Below the pieces are notes generated by a model. The model made no database searches and was not told the origin of the DNA. It saw only the letters and a list, made by a program, of their open reading frames with translations. A stretch of 64,000 bases of DNA from Alphaproteobacteria bacterium (lineage in GTDB: Bacteria; Planctomycetota; Phycisphaerae; UBA1845): NCBI GenBank assembly GCA_028285105.1, contig JANQQE010000021.1, positions 62,001-126,000 of the forward strand. Reading direction: 5' to 3'. The position numbers and the translations under genes were made by a program. Positions 19,111-27,174 of this stretch are shown here, piece by piece (the stretch's first letter is position 1; each line of letters starts with the position of its first letter).

Positions 19111-19153
19111 ATGAGTACAGACTCTGGGAGTTTCATGAGTACAGACACGGGCG
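19111..19153 (+). repeat. Tandem duplication of a translation start region
   Basis: The segment GAGTTTCATGAGTACAGAC occurs twice, 24 bases apart, in the same frame, giving two ATG codons at 19111 and 19135, each followed by the codons for Ser-Thr-Asp. Only the second ATG is preceded by GGGAG at good spacing, so it is the likelier start of the first oxidase-cluster gene. Confidence 0.6.
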
Positions 19154-19761
19154 ACAAGATAAACGAAATTGACGAGCTGAAGCAGCGGATCGTGCGCCTC
19201 GAAAGCGAGTTGCAGGGCGAAGGCGTTGAGAAGCGCTGGACACCGCCCCAGTTCTATTTTGCCTATGAACTGATGGGCGGGATGACGCTGGGGTTGATAG
19301 CTGCGGGTTCGAGTTTGTTGTTCAACATCATCGGCGCGTCAATGACCGGACGACATCCGCTTGAGCTCATTCGCACCTACCTGACGTTTCCGATGGGCGA
19401 AAAGGCGCTGACGCTTGAAAGCGATTTTGCCTTGGCGGCTGGTGTTTGTCTCTATCTGCTGACCGGAATGATTGGCGGGATTCCCATTCACCTGATTCTC
19501 AGCCGCTACTTCGGAAAGCATTCGTTTGGCGCGCGGTTCATGGTTGCGACGATCCTGGGAATTGGCGTTTGGTTGGTGAATTTCTACGGGATTATCTCAT
19601 GGTTACAACCGAAACTGATCGGCGGAAATTGGATTCTTGAGAACATTCCGAAGTGGGTCGCCATCGCGACGCATCTGATTTTCGCATGGACGATGGTCAT
19701 CGTTGGCAGGCTCGGTCAATTCGTACCCATTGAAAAAGAAAGTGTTCCTGTCGGGACGTAG
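19135..19761 (+). CDS. Membrane protein at the head of the cbb3 oxidase cluster
   Basis: From the ATG at 19135 the product is 208 residues. A short N-terminal coiled coil (INEIDELKQRIVRLESEL) is followed by four transmembrane helices (near residues 35-60, 90-115, 125-150 and 170-190). I recognise no known oxidase subunit. The position, 86 bases before a cytochrome c gene and co-directional with ccoN, suggests an accessory or anchoring subunit of the oxidase. The start region is duplicated in tandem. The frame is open to 19060, but that part has no ribosome site. Confidence 0.75.
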   Translation: MSTDTGDKINEIDELKQRIVRLESELQGEGVEKRWTPPQFYFAYELMGGMTLGLIAAGSSLLFNIIGASMTGRHPLELIRTYLTFPMGEKALTLESDFALAAGVCLYLLTGMIGGIPIHLILSRYFGKHSFGARFMVATILGIGVWLVNFYGIISWLQPKLIGGNWILENIPKWVAIATHLIFAWTMVIVGRLGQFVPIEKESVPVGT

Positions 19762-19847
19762 CGAGTGGAAGCGCGATTCGGCGGATGCAAGGCTCCGTAC
19801 CCACGTATCGTCGATACACAACGGATCGGCGAACGACTAGAAGGCAC

Positions 19848-20882
19848 ATGCAAAAAATGAATTTAAGGAATCGCTGTAGTATTTGTCTGTTTGCAACTGT
19901 TCTCTTGGGTGGCTGCACACCGGGCACAAACGAAGCGGACGTGGACACCTCTCGACCGACCGAGTTCGGTTATCAAACAACACCGCGTACCGTGCGCCTT
20001 CAGGAAGGGGAAGCCGCCTACAACTTCTACTGCATCGGCTGCCATGGCGAGAACGGGCTGGGCGATGGACCGGGGGCCCGCTTTCTCAATCCGCAACCGC
20101 GGAACTTTCAGAAAGCAAAGTTCAAATTCATCAGCACGCGGTTTGCAGAGTTGCCGACGGATGAGGATTTGTTCCGCAGCATTTCTGAAGGCCTGCGCGG
20201 GAGTTCGATGCCTTCGTGGGGCCATCTGCCCGAACAAACACGGTGGGCGTTGGTGGAATACATCAAGACGTTCAGCGATATCTGGGATCGTCCACCCACG
20301 CCTGCGATACCGTTCGTGACAGACCCCTATGTCGAGATGCAAGACAAGTCCGCAGCGATTGAGCGCGGCGAGATGGCCTATCACGGCTTCTTCAGTTGTT
20401 GGAACTGCCACCCGGCGTATGTGCCGGAACAGAAAATCAGCGAGTATTCAATAGCGCTCGGCGGTCCGCCGCGTTCCGGGTTGCGGGAAGACATCGACCG
20501 TTCCGCAATCAAAAAAGATGAAGACGACAAGACTATTTTTGCACCGGACTTTCATCGCGATTACGTCAAAGCCGGAACCTCAGTAGAAGATTTGTATCGT
20601 TCGATCGCAGCCGGAATTACCGGTACCGCCATGCCGACATGGATCGACGCAGCGGCAGACGGTCCCGAAGACGATGAGGGCAACAAGCTCGTCACTCAGG
20701 CGGATATTTGGGCGATGGCTTATTACGTTCAAGACTTGCTCAAGAAGCGCAATGTCATGATTGACCCTGAGGCACTCGTTGTGCGTTCCGATCGGGAAAT
20801 GCGGTTCGGCGAATCCGGAATGGAATACACGGCTGAGATCGCGGTTGATGAAGACGTCGAAATTTTTGAAGAAGATGAATAG
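19848..20882 (+). CDS. Diheme cytochrome c lipoprotein (CcoP-like role)
   Basis: The product is 344 residues from the ATG at 19848. The N-terminus is a lipoprotein signal with lipobox LLGGC near residue 22. Two cytochrome c domains follow: heme site CIGCH with the axial methionine in GSSMPSW, and CWNCH with the methionine in GTAMPTW. The C-terminus is acidic (EIFEEDE). In canonical cbb3 oxidases the diheme electron entry subunit CcoP is held by its own helix; here a lipid anchor would do that job outside the membrane. It lies 92 bases before ccoN. The function as CcoP substitute is inferred from gene order. Confidence 0.88.
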   Translation: MQKMNLRNRCSICLFATVLLGGCTPGTNEADVDTSRPTEFGYQTTPRTVRLQEGEAAYNFYCIGCHGENGLGDGPGARFLNPQPRNFQKAKFKFISTRFAELPTDEDLFRSISEGLRGSSMPSWGHLPEQTRWALVEYIKTFSDIWDRPPTPAIPFVTDPYVEMQDKSAAIERGEMAYHGFFSCWNCHPAYVPEQKISEYSIALGGPPRSGLREDIDRSAIKKDEDDKTIFAPDFHRDYVKAGTSVEDLYRSIAAGITGTAMPTWIDAAADGPEDDEGNKLVTQADIWAMAYYVQDLLKKRNVMIDPEALVVRSDREMRFGESGMEYTAEIAVDEDVEIFEEDE

Positions 20883-20974
20883 GCGACTTTCGAAGCGATC
20901 ATGAAATTGATTGCTCAGCGCTTGCATCGACGGAGCGCTGATAGAAGTACACGAAGGATTGGAGTGAATGATTC

Positions 20975-22465
20975 ATGGCGGACACAGTCATGACCGACGC
21001 AACGGCACCAAACATTTCCGATAGCAATCTGACCGCCAACGGCGATCGACCCTTGATCGAAATCTGGCTGGTCAAATGGCATTTTGTCATGGGCATCATC
21101 TTCCTGCTCGTGGCGATGCTCGCTGGATTCCTTTTTTCCCTGCAATTCATTCAGAAGTATCCATTTAGCGGTATCGAGTTCTTCTCCCCGGGCAGATGGC
21201 GATTCATTCACACCAATGGCGTCGCCTATGGATTCATCGCCAACGTGTTTCTCGGGATGCTGCACTGGGTGGTGCCAAGACTAACGGGAAAACCAGCCGC
21301 CAGTCGGGCGTTGGGATATTTCATCTTTTATGCATGGCAGGGGATTCTGGTGGCCACCGTCATCGGGTTGCTCATGGGTCAAGCTCAGGCGCTCGAATGG
21401 GGTGAAACGCCGGTCTGGATCGATCCGGTTGCCTTGCTCGGTTTGATTCTGGTGGCGATCAATTTCATGACGCCGATCATGAAAGTGTCGGGACCGTTGT
21501 ACGTCACCATGTGGTATTTCATGGCCGCATTCGTGTGGACCGTGTTGGTCTACGCGATGGGCAACTTCCTGCCTGAGTATCACATGAACGGCGTTGCCGC
21601 CGGCGCGATTGGCGGACTGTTCATTCACGACCTCGTTGGATTGTTCGTGACACCCCTTGGGTGGGGCATGATGTATTACTTCGTGCCGATCATTCTAAAG
21701 AAACCGATTTGGAGTCATGGGCTGTCATTGGTGGGATTCTGGGGTCTGGCATTTTTCTATCCGCTCAACGGCATTCACCATTTCCTGTACACGCCGATTC
21801 CGATGTTTCTGCAATATGGAGCGGTCATCTCGACGATTGCGGTCGAACTGGTGGTGACCACCGTGATTGTAAACTTCTTCATGACGTTGCGCGGTTCGGG
21901 CGACATGTTGCGCCGCTCGATACCGGTACGGTGGTTTTATACCGGCATGATCTTTTACTTTACAACGTGCTTTCAGTGCGCGTTTCAAACCACGCTGACG
22001 TTTCAACAGATCATTCACTTCACGGATTGGGTGGTTGGGCATGCCCATCTGGTGATGTTCGGCGTGTTTGGATTCTGGCTGCTGGGGACGATGGTATACC
22101 TACTGCCGCGCGTGATGGGTCGTACACGTTGGTACAGCGAATCGCTTCACGAGTGGCATTTCTGGATCACGGCGATCAGCATGTTGGTGATGTTTTTCGA
22201 CCTGACGATCGCCGGCTTGGTTCAGGGGTACATGTGGAAGGAACTGGCGTCGTGGGAATCGACACTTCGAGCGTCGACGCCATTTTGGTGGGTGCGGACG
22301 ATTTCCGGTACGGCCATGATTTTCGCACAGTTCATCTTTGCATACAACGTCGTCATGACGTGGATCGGCAAGCCGTCAAAGGAATGGGCGAAGAACCGCA
22401 ACCCTGAGTCAGCTGTTCCGGCTTCGGTCGGCGATACCGGTTCGGAAGGTCTTTCACCCGCGTAG
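20975..22465 (+). CDS. ccoN: cbb3-type cytochrome c oxidase subunit I (CcoN-like)
   Basis: This heme-copper subunit reduces oxygen and pumps protons. The product is 496 residues with about 12 helices. The heme b histidine is in FIHTNGVAYGF. The CuB histidine is in GGLFIHDLVG, the active-site tyrosine and His pair in FFYPLNGIHH, and the heme ligands in TDWVVGHAH. The tyrosine that cross-links to a CuB histidine is kept, arguing for oxygen rather than nitric oxide reduction. The glutamate normally found in the STFEGPMM segment is replaced by Gln (TTCFQCAF), and the GHAHLVMFG segment is unlike typical CcoN. GGAG lies upstream of the ATG. ccoO follows after 72 bases. Confidence 0.9.
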   Translation: MADTVMTDATAPNISDSNLTANGDRPLIEIWLVKWHFVMGIIFLLVAMLAGFLFSLQFIQKYPFSGIEFFSPGRWRFIHTNGVAYGFIANVFLGMLHWVVPRLTGKPAASRALGYFIFYAWQGILVATVIGLLMGQAQALEWGETPVWIDPVALLGLILVAINFMTPIMKVSGPLYVTMWYFMAAFVWTVLVYAMGNFLPEYHMNGVAAGAIGGLFIHDLVGLFVTPLGWGMMYYFVPIILKKPIWSHGLSLVGFWGLAFFYPLNGIHHFLYTPIPMFLQYGAVISTIAVELVVTTVIVNFFMTLRGSGDMLRRSIPVRWFYTGMIFYFTTCFQCAFQTTLTFQQIIHFTDWVVGHAHLVMFGVFGFWLLGTMVYLLPRVMGRTRWYSESLHEWHFWITAISMLVMFFDLTIAGLVQGYMWKELASWESTLRASTPFWWVRTISGTAMIFAQFIFAYNVVMTWIGKPSKEWAKNRNPESAVPASVGDTGSEGLSPA

Positions 22466-22537
22466 TGAGCGATTTTGTTTGGAATACCCGCATTGATGAT
22501 TCAGTGCGACACTGAATAAACGGAGCTTGGCCTTATC

Positions 22538-23209
22538 ATGTTGGAATCCAAGTCGGGTGTATTCTTCGTGGCCGGATTGGTGTTTTTCGGAATCGCGTTC
22601 ATCGTGATGGGAGCGCTGCCATACACCATCTACCGTGGGATTCCCGAAGAATCCGTAAGTGAAATGATCGAAGAACACGGCATCGTGCCTGAGTTCGTCG
22701 AACTGGCTGAAAAGTTTCCAACGCGGTTCGAAGAATACTTCGGTACGTGCGACTCCGACAGCTACGAAGCCGCTCTTCGACGCGGTCATCGCATCTACAT
22801 CGGCGAAGCATGTTGGCACTGTCATAGCCAATTCATTCGACCGGTTTCGATGGAATCGTCACGCTGGGGCCCCGTCTCCCATGCTCGCGAATACAACAAC
22901 GAATTGCAGCGACCGGTGCTTTTTGGCACGCGCCGCGTGGGGCCCGATCTTTCTCGCGAAGCCGGACGACGCTCCAACGATTGGCACATCGCACACTTCT
23001 ACAAGCCAGTCGATATCGTACCGTCATCCGTCATGCCGGAGTATCCCTGGTTCTTCGATGAGGATGGTTACCCCAATCGCGATGGCATGGCTATCATTAC
23101 CTATGTGCAGTGGTTGGGCAGTTGGCTTGAAGAGTATCCGTATTATCTGGGCGAAGGCCCCAATGGCGCGGGTGCGGTCGAATCGATCGATATGAGCGGC
23201 GTCAAATAA
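22538..23209 (+). CDS. ccoO: cbb3-type cytochrome c oxidase subunit II (CcoO-like)
   Basis: The product is 223 residues. One N-terminal helix (residues 7-30) anchors a periplasmic monoheme cytochrome c domain. The heme site is EACWHCHSQFIRPV, matching the GCYNCHSQMIRP signature of CcoO, followed by GTRRVGPDLSREAGRRSNDWH and the axial methionine in SVMPEYPW. It passes electrons to CcoN. It differs from the canonical protein by an acidic insertion between the membrane helix and the heme site. It lies between ccoN and two small membrane-protein genes. Confidence 0.93.
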   Translation: MLESKSGVFFVAGLVFFGIAFIVMGALPYTIYRGIPEESVSEMIEEHGIVPEFVELAEKFPTRFEEYFGTCDSDSYEAALRRGHRIYIGEACWHCHSQFIRPVSMESSRWGPVSHAREYNNELQRPVLFGTRRVGPDLSREAGRRSNDWHIAHFYKPVDIVPSSVMPEYPWFFDEDGYPNRDGMAIITYVQWLGSWLEEYPYYLGEGPNGAGAVESIDMSGVK

Positions 23210-23244
23210 AGATTCAAAGGCTAGGTTTTCTCGAGAGATATGCC

Positions 23245-23571
23245 ATGGTCACAAATCCGAAAGCAACCAAAGCGCAGCGCATCACGCTGATTGCGTTTCT
23301 CGTTGTGTTTCTCTTGCCCGCCGGTGTTGGATTCGCAATCAAATTGTATGAATTCATGACCGTTGCAAACGGCGCGACGAGCGAAGGGACATTCATGCTC
23401 GTCCCGGTACTCAATTATTTCATTGTGTTCATGGGCATGTTGTGCATGTTGGCGTGGGCGACGACGAACGGCATGTTTCGCGATATTGAGAAACCGAAAT
23501 TCGACATGCTGCGCCGCGAACAGAAACTTGACGAACTCGACGGAAGACCCTGGATCGAGCAGGTGCGGTAA
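23245..23571 (+). CDS. Small two-helix membrane protein of the oxidase cluster
   Basis: The product is 108 residues with helices near 13-36 and 48-70 and a charged cytoplasmic tail (KPKFDMLRREQKLDELDGRPW). I recognise no family. The 35-base spacing from ccoO and the position before the copper ATPase suggest a small subunit or assembly factor of the oxidase. Confidence 0.75.
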   Translation: MVTNPKATKAQRITLIAFLVVFLLPAGVGFAIKLYEFMTVANGATSEGTFMLVPVLNYFIVFMGMLCMLAWATTNGMFRDIEKPKFDMLRREQKLDELDGRPWIEQVR

Positions 23572-23626
23572 GCCCGCGTCGCAGTCAGAGCATCACGATT
23601 CAATCGCCAAGCAAAAAGGTTCAAAC

Positions 23627-23794
23627 ATGGACTCCACTCAGCCGAAATTCGAACCCTCTAAAGAACGGCATTACCATAACTACACCACCCATCGTATCCC
23701 ATGGTTCGTTCGCCTGATTTGGATCGGGTTTTGGGTCGGCTTGGTTTGGTATCTGGTCCAGTTCGGAATTCCCTCCGCAAAGAATTACTTCTAG
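23627..23794 (+). CDS. Single-helix small protein (CcoQ-like position)
   Basis: A 55-residue protein starts at ATG 23627 and ends at TAG 23792. It has a polar, histidine-containing N-terminus (HYHNYTTHRIPW) and one hydrophobic helix (LIWIGFWVGLVWYLVQFGI). CcoQ and CcoH in canonical cbb3 clusters are likewise small single-helix proteins, but no motif proves the match. It lies 16 bases before the copper ATPase gene. Confidence 0.7.
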   Translation: MDSTQPKFEPSKERHYHNYTTHRIPWFVRLIWIGFWVGLVWYLVQFGIPSAKNYF

Positions 23795-23810
23795 TGACGA
23801 ACTACTTCTT

Positions 23811-26018
23811 ATGACATCGTCGGACACGCGCAGCATTGCGACCAGCATCAAGACACCACCGCTGGCAGAGTGTGTCTATTGCAACCTTCCTGTTCCCGGC
23901 GTACCCATCGTCGACACCGACAAGCCACCGGTGTATTGCTGCTTCGGTTGCCGATTGGCCCATCGGATCACCCATGCCAAGGGTTCGGAAGGCGAAGCAA
24001 CGTGGCAGTTGACGCTGATCGGCGTCGCGATTTTTCTGTCGATGAACGTGATGGTTTTCAACTGGGTTCTTTACGGTCAGGAAGTTTTTAACCCGGGCGG
24101 AGCAGTCGAGTCAGCGGTTGCATCGACGGGCGTGACGATTTTTCGATACCTGTCCATGATTCTGACCGCAGGCGTCGTCGCGATTCTGGGCTGGCCCATC
24201 GCCCAGAGCGGTGTGTCAGCCCTTCGATTTCGCCAAATCAACACCGATGTGCTATTGGCCATTGGGGTACTTGCCGCGTTTGTTTACTCCTATGTTTCGG
24301 TGATGCGCGAGGGCGGAAGCGTTTACTTCGATACGGTTTGCATGATTCTACTACTCGTCACCATCGGGCGATCGATGGAAGCCCGAGCCCGTTTAACCGC
24401 AGGCGACGCACTTCGTTCACTTGAAAAACTCGTGCCGGACAATGCGTCGGTCCTGAACCAGGGCGAATGGATCGAAACGCCCACCGATGAACTCAGCGTC
24501 GGGGATATTGTCCTCGTGCGTCCCGGGATGCGCTGCCCTGCCGACGGGGAAATCATCGACGGACGCTCCAGCATTGACGAGCAGATGATCACCGGTGAAA
24601 GCGATCCAGCCACCAAGGGGGTTGGTGATGTCGCTTACGCGGGGTCTCTTAATGGAAGCGGTACGATTCAGGTGCGCGTCAGCGTCCTAGCCGACAGATC
24701 TACGATTCAACACATCGTCGATACGCTCACCGAAGCACGTCGCGGTCGAGGACGTCACCAAAGAATCGCCGACAAGATCGCCGCAATCTTTGTGCCGGTT
24801 GTCGTGTTGATTGCGATTGCGACCTTTGTGTGGGCGATGCGCCAATTCGGATGGCAGGCGGGCCTGATGCGTTCGCTTTCCGTGCTTTTAATTGCGTGCC
24901 CGTGTGCGCTGGGCGTAGCCACACCGATGGCCGTCTGGGTCGCGATGGGCCGGGCTGCGAAGGCGGGCATCGTGATTCGCAACGTTGAAGCGTTTGAAAA
25001 TATCGCTCGTGTGCGGGCGATTCGCTTCGACAAGACCGGCACACTGACGACGGGCAAGGCGCGGGTCGAATCGCTCGATGTTGCCATGCAATCAACGGTG
25101 GATCGAAATGAAGTTCTCGCAAATGCGGCTGCCCTCGCGCAGGCGACGACCCACCACCTTGCATCTGCCGTTAGCGACTACGCCACCTTGAATTCCATCT
25201 CCCCTATGCCTGTCGAGAACATTCAAACGATCTCGGGAAAAGGCGTAGAAGCGCAAATTCCAGACGGAGGCCTCGCGGTATTCTTGGGGAGCCATTCCTT
25301 CATGAAGGAAAATGGTCTGACCACACCAGATTCGCTGAATCGGAAAATCGTCGATGCCATGGCATCTGGCGCATCGCTGATTTGCGTCGGTTGGTCAGGT
25401 CAGGTCCGCGGCGTCTTTGCGTTTCGGGAAGACTTGCGTGTCGGTGCAAAGTCGGTCCTTCGACATTTTTCGGACTTGGGATACGACTTGGGGATTTTAA
25501 CCGGCGATCACGTTGGGCATGGCAAAAAAATGCAGGCAACGCTTGGCGTCCCGGTTCATGCGGCGTTGCTTCCTGCCGACAAGACGGATCACGTTCAAAG
25601 CATGGCGCAATCTGGAATCCTTGTGGCGATGGTTGGTGATGGAATCAATGATGCACCGGCATTGGCGGCTGCTACGGTTGGAATTGCAATGGGTTGCGGC
25701 GCGGATGTCAGCCGCGAGTCTGCCGATGCATGCCTGATGTCCGATGACCTCGCTGCGATTCCGCAGCTATTCGATCTCTCAAAACAAACGGTAAGAACGA
25801 TCAAGCAAAATTTGTTCTGGGCGTTTGCGTACAACGTTTGTGGACTTGGCTTGGCTGCGACGGGGAAACTCGGTCCGATCAGCGCGGCGATTGCGATGAT
25901 CGTCAGCAGCTTTTTGGTGGTAGCCAACTCGATGCGGTTGCAAAGAGTGCAATTAAATGATTCATTGAACAGCGCGGAATCAAGGTCAACCGTCAAACAA
26001 CTGGCGATCGCGAGGTAA
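23811..26018 (+). CDS. ccoI: Copper-translocating P1B-ATPase, CcoI/FixI-like
   Basis: CcoI exports copper for assembly of the CuB site in cbb3 oxidases. The product is 735 residues with the full P-type set: TGES in the actuator, CPC in helix 6 (LIACPCALG near residue 360), DKTGT near residue 407 and GDGINDAP near residue 610. The N-terminus has no HMA domain; instead a cysteine cluster (Cys21, Cys24, Cys43, Cys44, Cys47) precedes the first helix at about residue 67. The nucleotide-domain HP dipeptide appears as HH (TTHHLASAV). It is placed in the oxidase cluster, and a UreH-like gene begins 4 bases after its stop. Confidence 0.92.
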   Translation: MTSSDTRSIATSIKTPPLAECVYCNLPVPGVPIVDTDKPPVYCCFGCRLAHRITHAKGSEGEATWQLTLIGVAIFLSMNVMVFNWVLYGQEVFNPGGAVESAVASTGVTIFRYLSMILTAGVVAILGWPIAQSGVSALRFRQINTDVLLAIGVLAAFVYSYVSVMREGGSVYFDTVCMILLLVTIGRSMEARARLTAGDALRSLEKLVPDNASVLNQGEWIETPTDELSVGDIVLVRPGMRCPADGEIIDGRSSIDEQMITGESDPATKGVGDVAYAGSLNGSGTIQVRVSVLADRSTIQHIVDTLTEARRGRGRHQRIADKIAAIFVPVVVLIAIATFVWAMRQFGWQAGLMRSLSVLLIACPCALGVATPMAVWVAMGRAAKAGIVIRNVEAFENIARVRAIRFDKTGTLTTGKARVESLDVAMQSTVDRNEVLANAAALAQATTHHLASAVSDYATLNSISPMPVENIQTISGKGVEAQIPDGGLAVFLGSHSFMKENGLTTPDSLNRKIVDAMASGASLICVGWSGQVRGVFAFREDLRVGAKSVLRHFSDLGYDLGILTGDHVGHGKKMQATLGVPVHAALLPADKTDHVQSMAQSGILVAMVGDGINDAPALAAATVGIAMGCGADVSRESADACLMSDDLAAIPQLFDLSKQTVRTIKQNLFWAFAYNVCGLGLAATGKLGPISAAIAMIVSSFLVVANSMRLQRVQLNDSLNSAESRSTVKQLAIAR

Positions 26019-26022
26019 CGCT

Positions 26023-26742
26023 GTGGACTTGGTGGCCATGATGATAGGCGGCTTGCTCGGTTCCGGTCATTGCATCGGAATGTGTGGCGGGTTTGTGGTG
26101 ACCATCGGCGCGTCGAAGCAGCTTTTTTCGGCGACGCTGATTCGCCAACTCTGTTACGGTGGAGGACGCATCTTCACATATGGCTTTCTAGGCGCGGTGG
26201 CTGGCGCGGTCGGGGCACGGCTGGCCGGGCTGAATCTTCCTTTGGTAGATGCACAGCATTGGTTGGCGATTATCGCCGGGATCATGATGTTGGTTGTTGG
26301 ATTGAACAACTTGGGCGTGTTGCGGTTCAAGACAGCCGGAACCGCGTGTGGCGGGTTTGGCACAAAGATGTTGGGGCACTTTCTAAAAGGCAACGGTTTT
26401 GTCGCATCTTTTTTTGCAGGGCTGTTTACAGGCTTCCTACCATGCGGGCTTGTGTACACATTCTTGGCATTGGCCATGAAATCAGGCGATCCAGCCCGAG
26501 GGTGGCTGGGCATGGTGTTGTTTGGCGTGGGAACCATTCCAGCGCTGACGGTGCTTGGTTGCGGTAGTGCTGTGATGAGTCAGGTCAGTCGAGTGCGTCT
26601 GCACCAGATGGCAAATTGCTTTGTGATCCTGCTCGGCGCGGCAACCATTTGGCGCGGTGTGCCCAAAGATCAGCCTTGCTGCGACCCTGCCGATCACACA
26701 ACGATAAGTCAAGTCGATGACAATCCAAGTCGAAGCGGATGA
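26023..26742 (+). CDS. UreH/TauE-SafE-like membrane protein of the oxidase cluster
   Basis: The product is 239 residues beginning at a GTG 4 bases after the ccoI stop, with six to seven helices. The LLGSGHCIGMCGG motif near residue 14 and the repeated GFLPCGLVY motif near residue 143 are those of the COG2836 (UreH-like) family, often encoded beside ccoI and believed to take part in metal supply. The C-terminal tail has a PCCDP cysteine pair. Translation coupling with ccoI is likely from the spacing. The exact role is not established. Confidence 0.85.
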   Translation: MDLVAMMIGGLLGSGHCIGMCGGFVVTIGASKQLFSATLIRQLCYGGGRIFTYGFLGAVAGAVGARLAGLNLPLVDAQHWLAIIAGIMMLVVGLNNLGVLRFKTAGTACGGFGTKMLGHFLKGNGFVASFFAGLFTGFLPCGLVYTFLALAMKSGDPARGWLGMVLFGVGTIPALTVLGCGSAVMSQVSRVRLHQMANCFVILLGAATIWRGVPKDQPCCDPADHTTISQVDDNPSRSG

Positions 26743-26769
26743 ATTCAAGGTTGATTCAGGAATTGGAAC

Positions 26770-27174
26770 ATGACCCGTCCCGGATTTCATTTTCTCGTTG
26801 ATGTTTTGTTGTTGATCGCATTTGTGGTCCATCTATGGACAGCCGCCCTGGTGCAATTCATATTTCCGAAGAGTACAGATGCCACCGGGTGGAGCGTTTG
26901 GGGAATGGATTACGATCGATGGGCGACGGCTTCGTTCGTTTCGCTGATGGTATTTACACTGCTGACCCTGCTGCATTTGATTCTGCAATGGCGGTGGATT
27001 TGCAATTTCATTGTCAGTCGTTGGGCAAAACGGACTGGCAATAAGATCGAATTGCACGATGGCATCAAGACGATTTATGGGGTTGGAACCCTGATCGTCA
27101 TTCTCAGCGTGTTGGGTTTGACGCTGGCGGTTGCAGAGATTCAAGCAGTTGCGCCCAGGTCGCCAATGCCTTGA
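26770..27174 (+). CDS. Three-helix membrane protein, DUF4405-like
   Basis: The product is 134 residues with three hydrophobic helices (residues 6-30, 54-76, 98-122). Histidines inside the first two helices (VVHLWTAALVQF, LLHLILQWRW) resemble those of small cytochrome b561-like DUF4405 proteins, so heme binding is possible but unproved. It lies 27 bases after the UreH-like gene and closes the oxidase cluster. The next 900 bases hold no gene. Confidence 0.7.
   Translation: MTRPGFHFLVDVLLLIAFVVHLWTAALVQFIFPKSTDATGWSVWGMDYDRWATASFVSLMVFTLLTLLHLILQWRWICNFIVSRWAKRTGNKIELHDGIKTIYGVGTLIVILSVLGLTLAVAEIQAVAPRSPMP

Noticed and set aside
20975-22465. Nitric oxide reductase instead of oxidase for the CcoN-like protein
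   Set aside because: The GHAH segment looks NOR-like, but the active-site tyrosine and the CuB histidine pair are kept and a CcoO with canonical heme motif follows.
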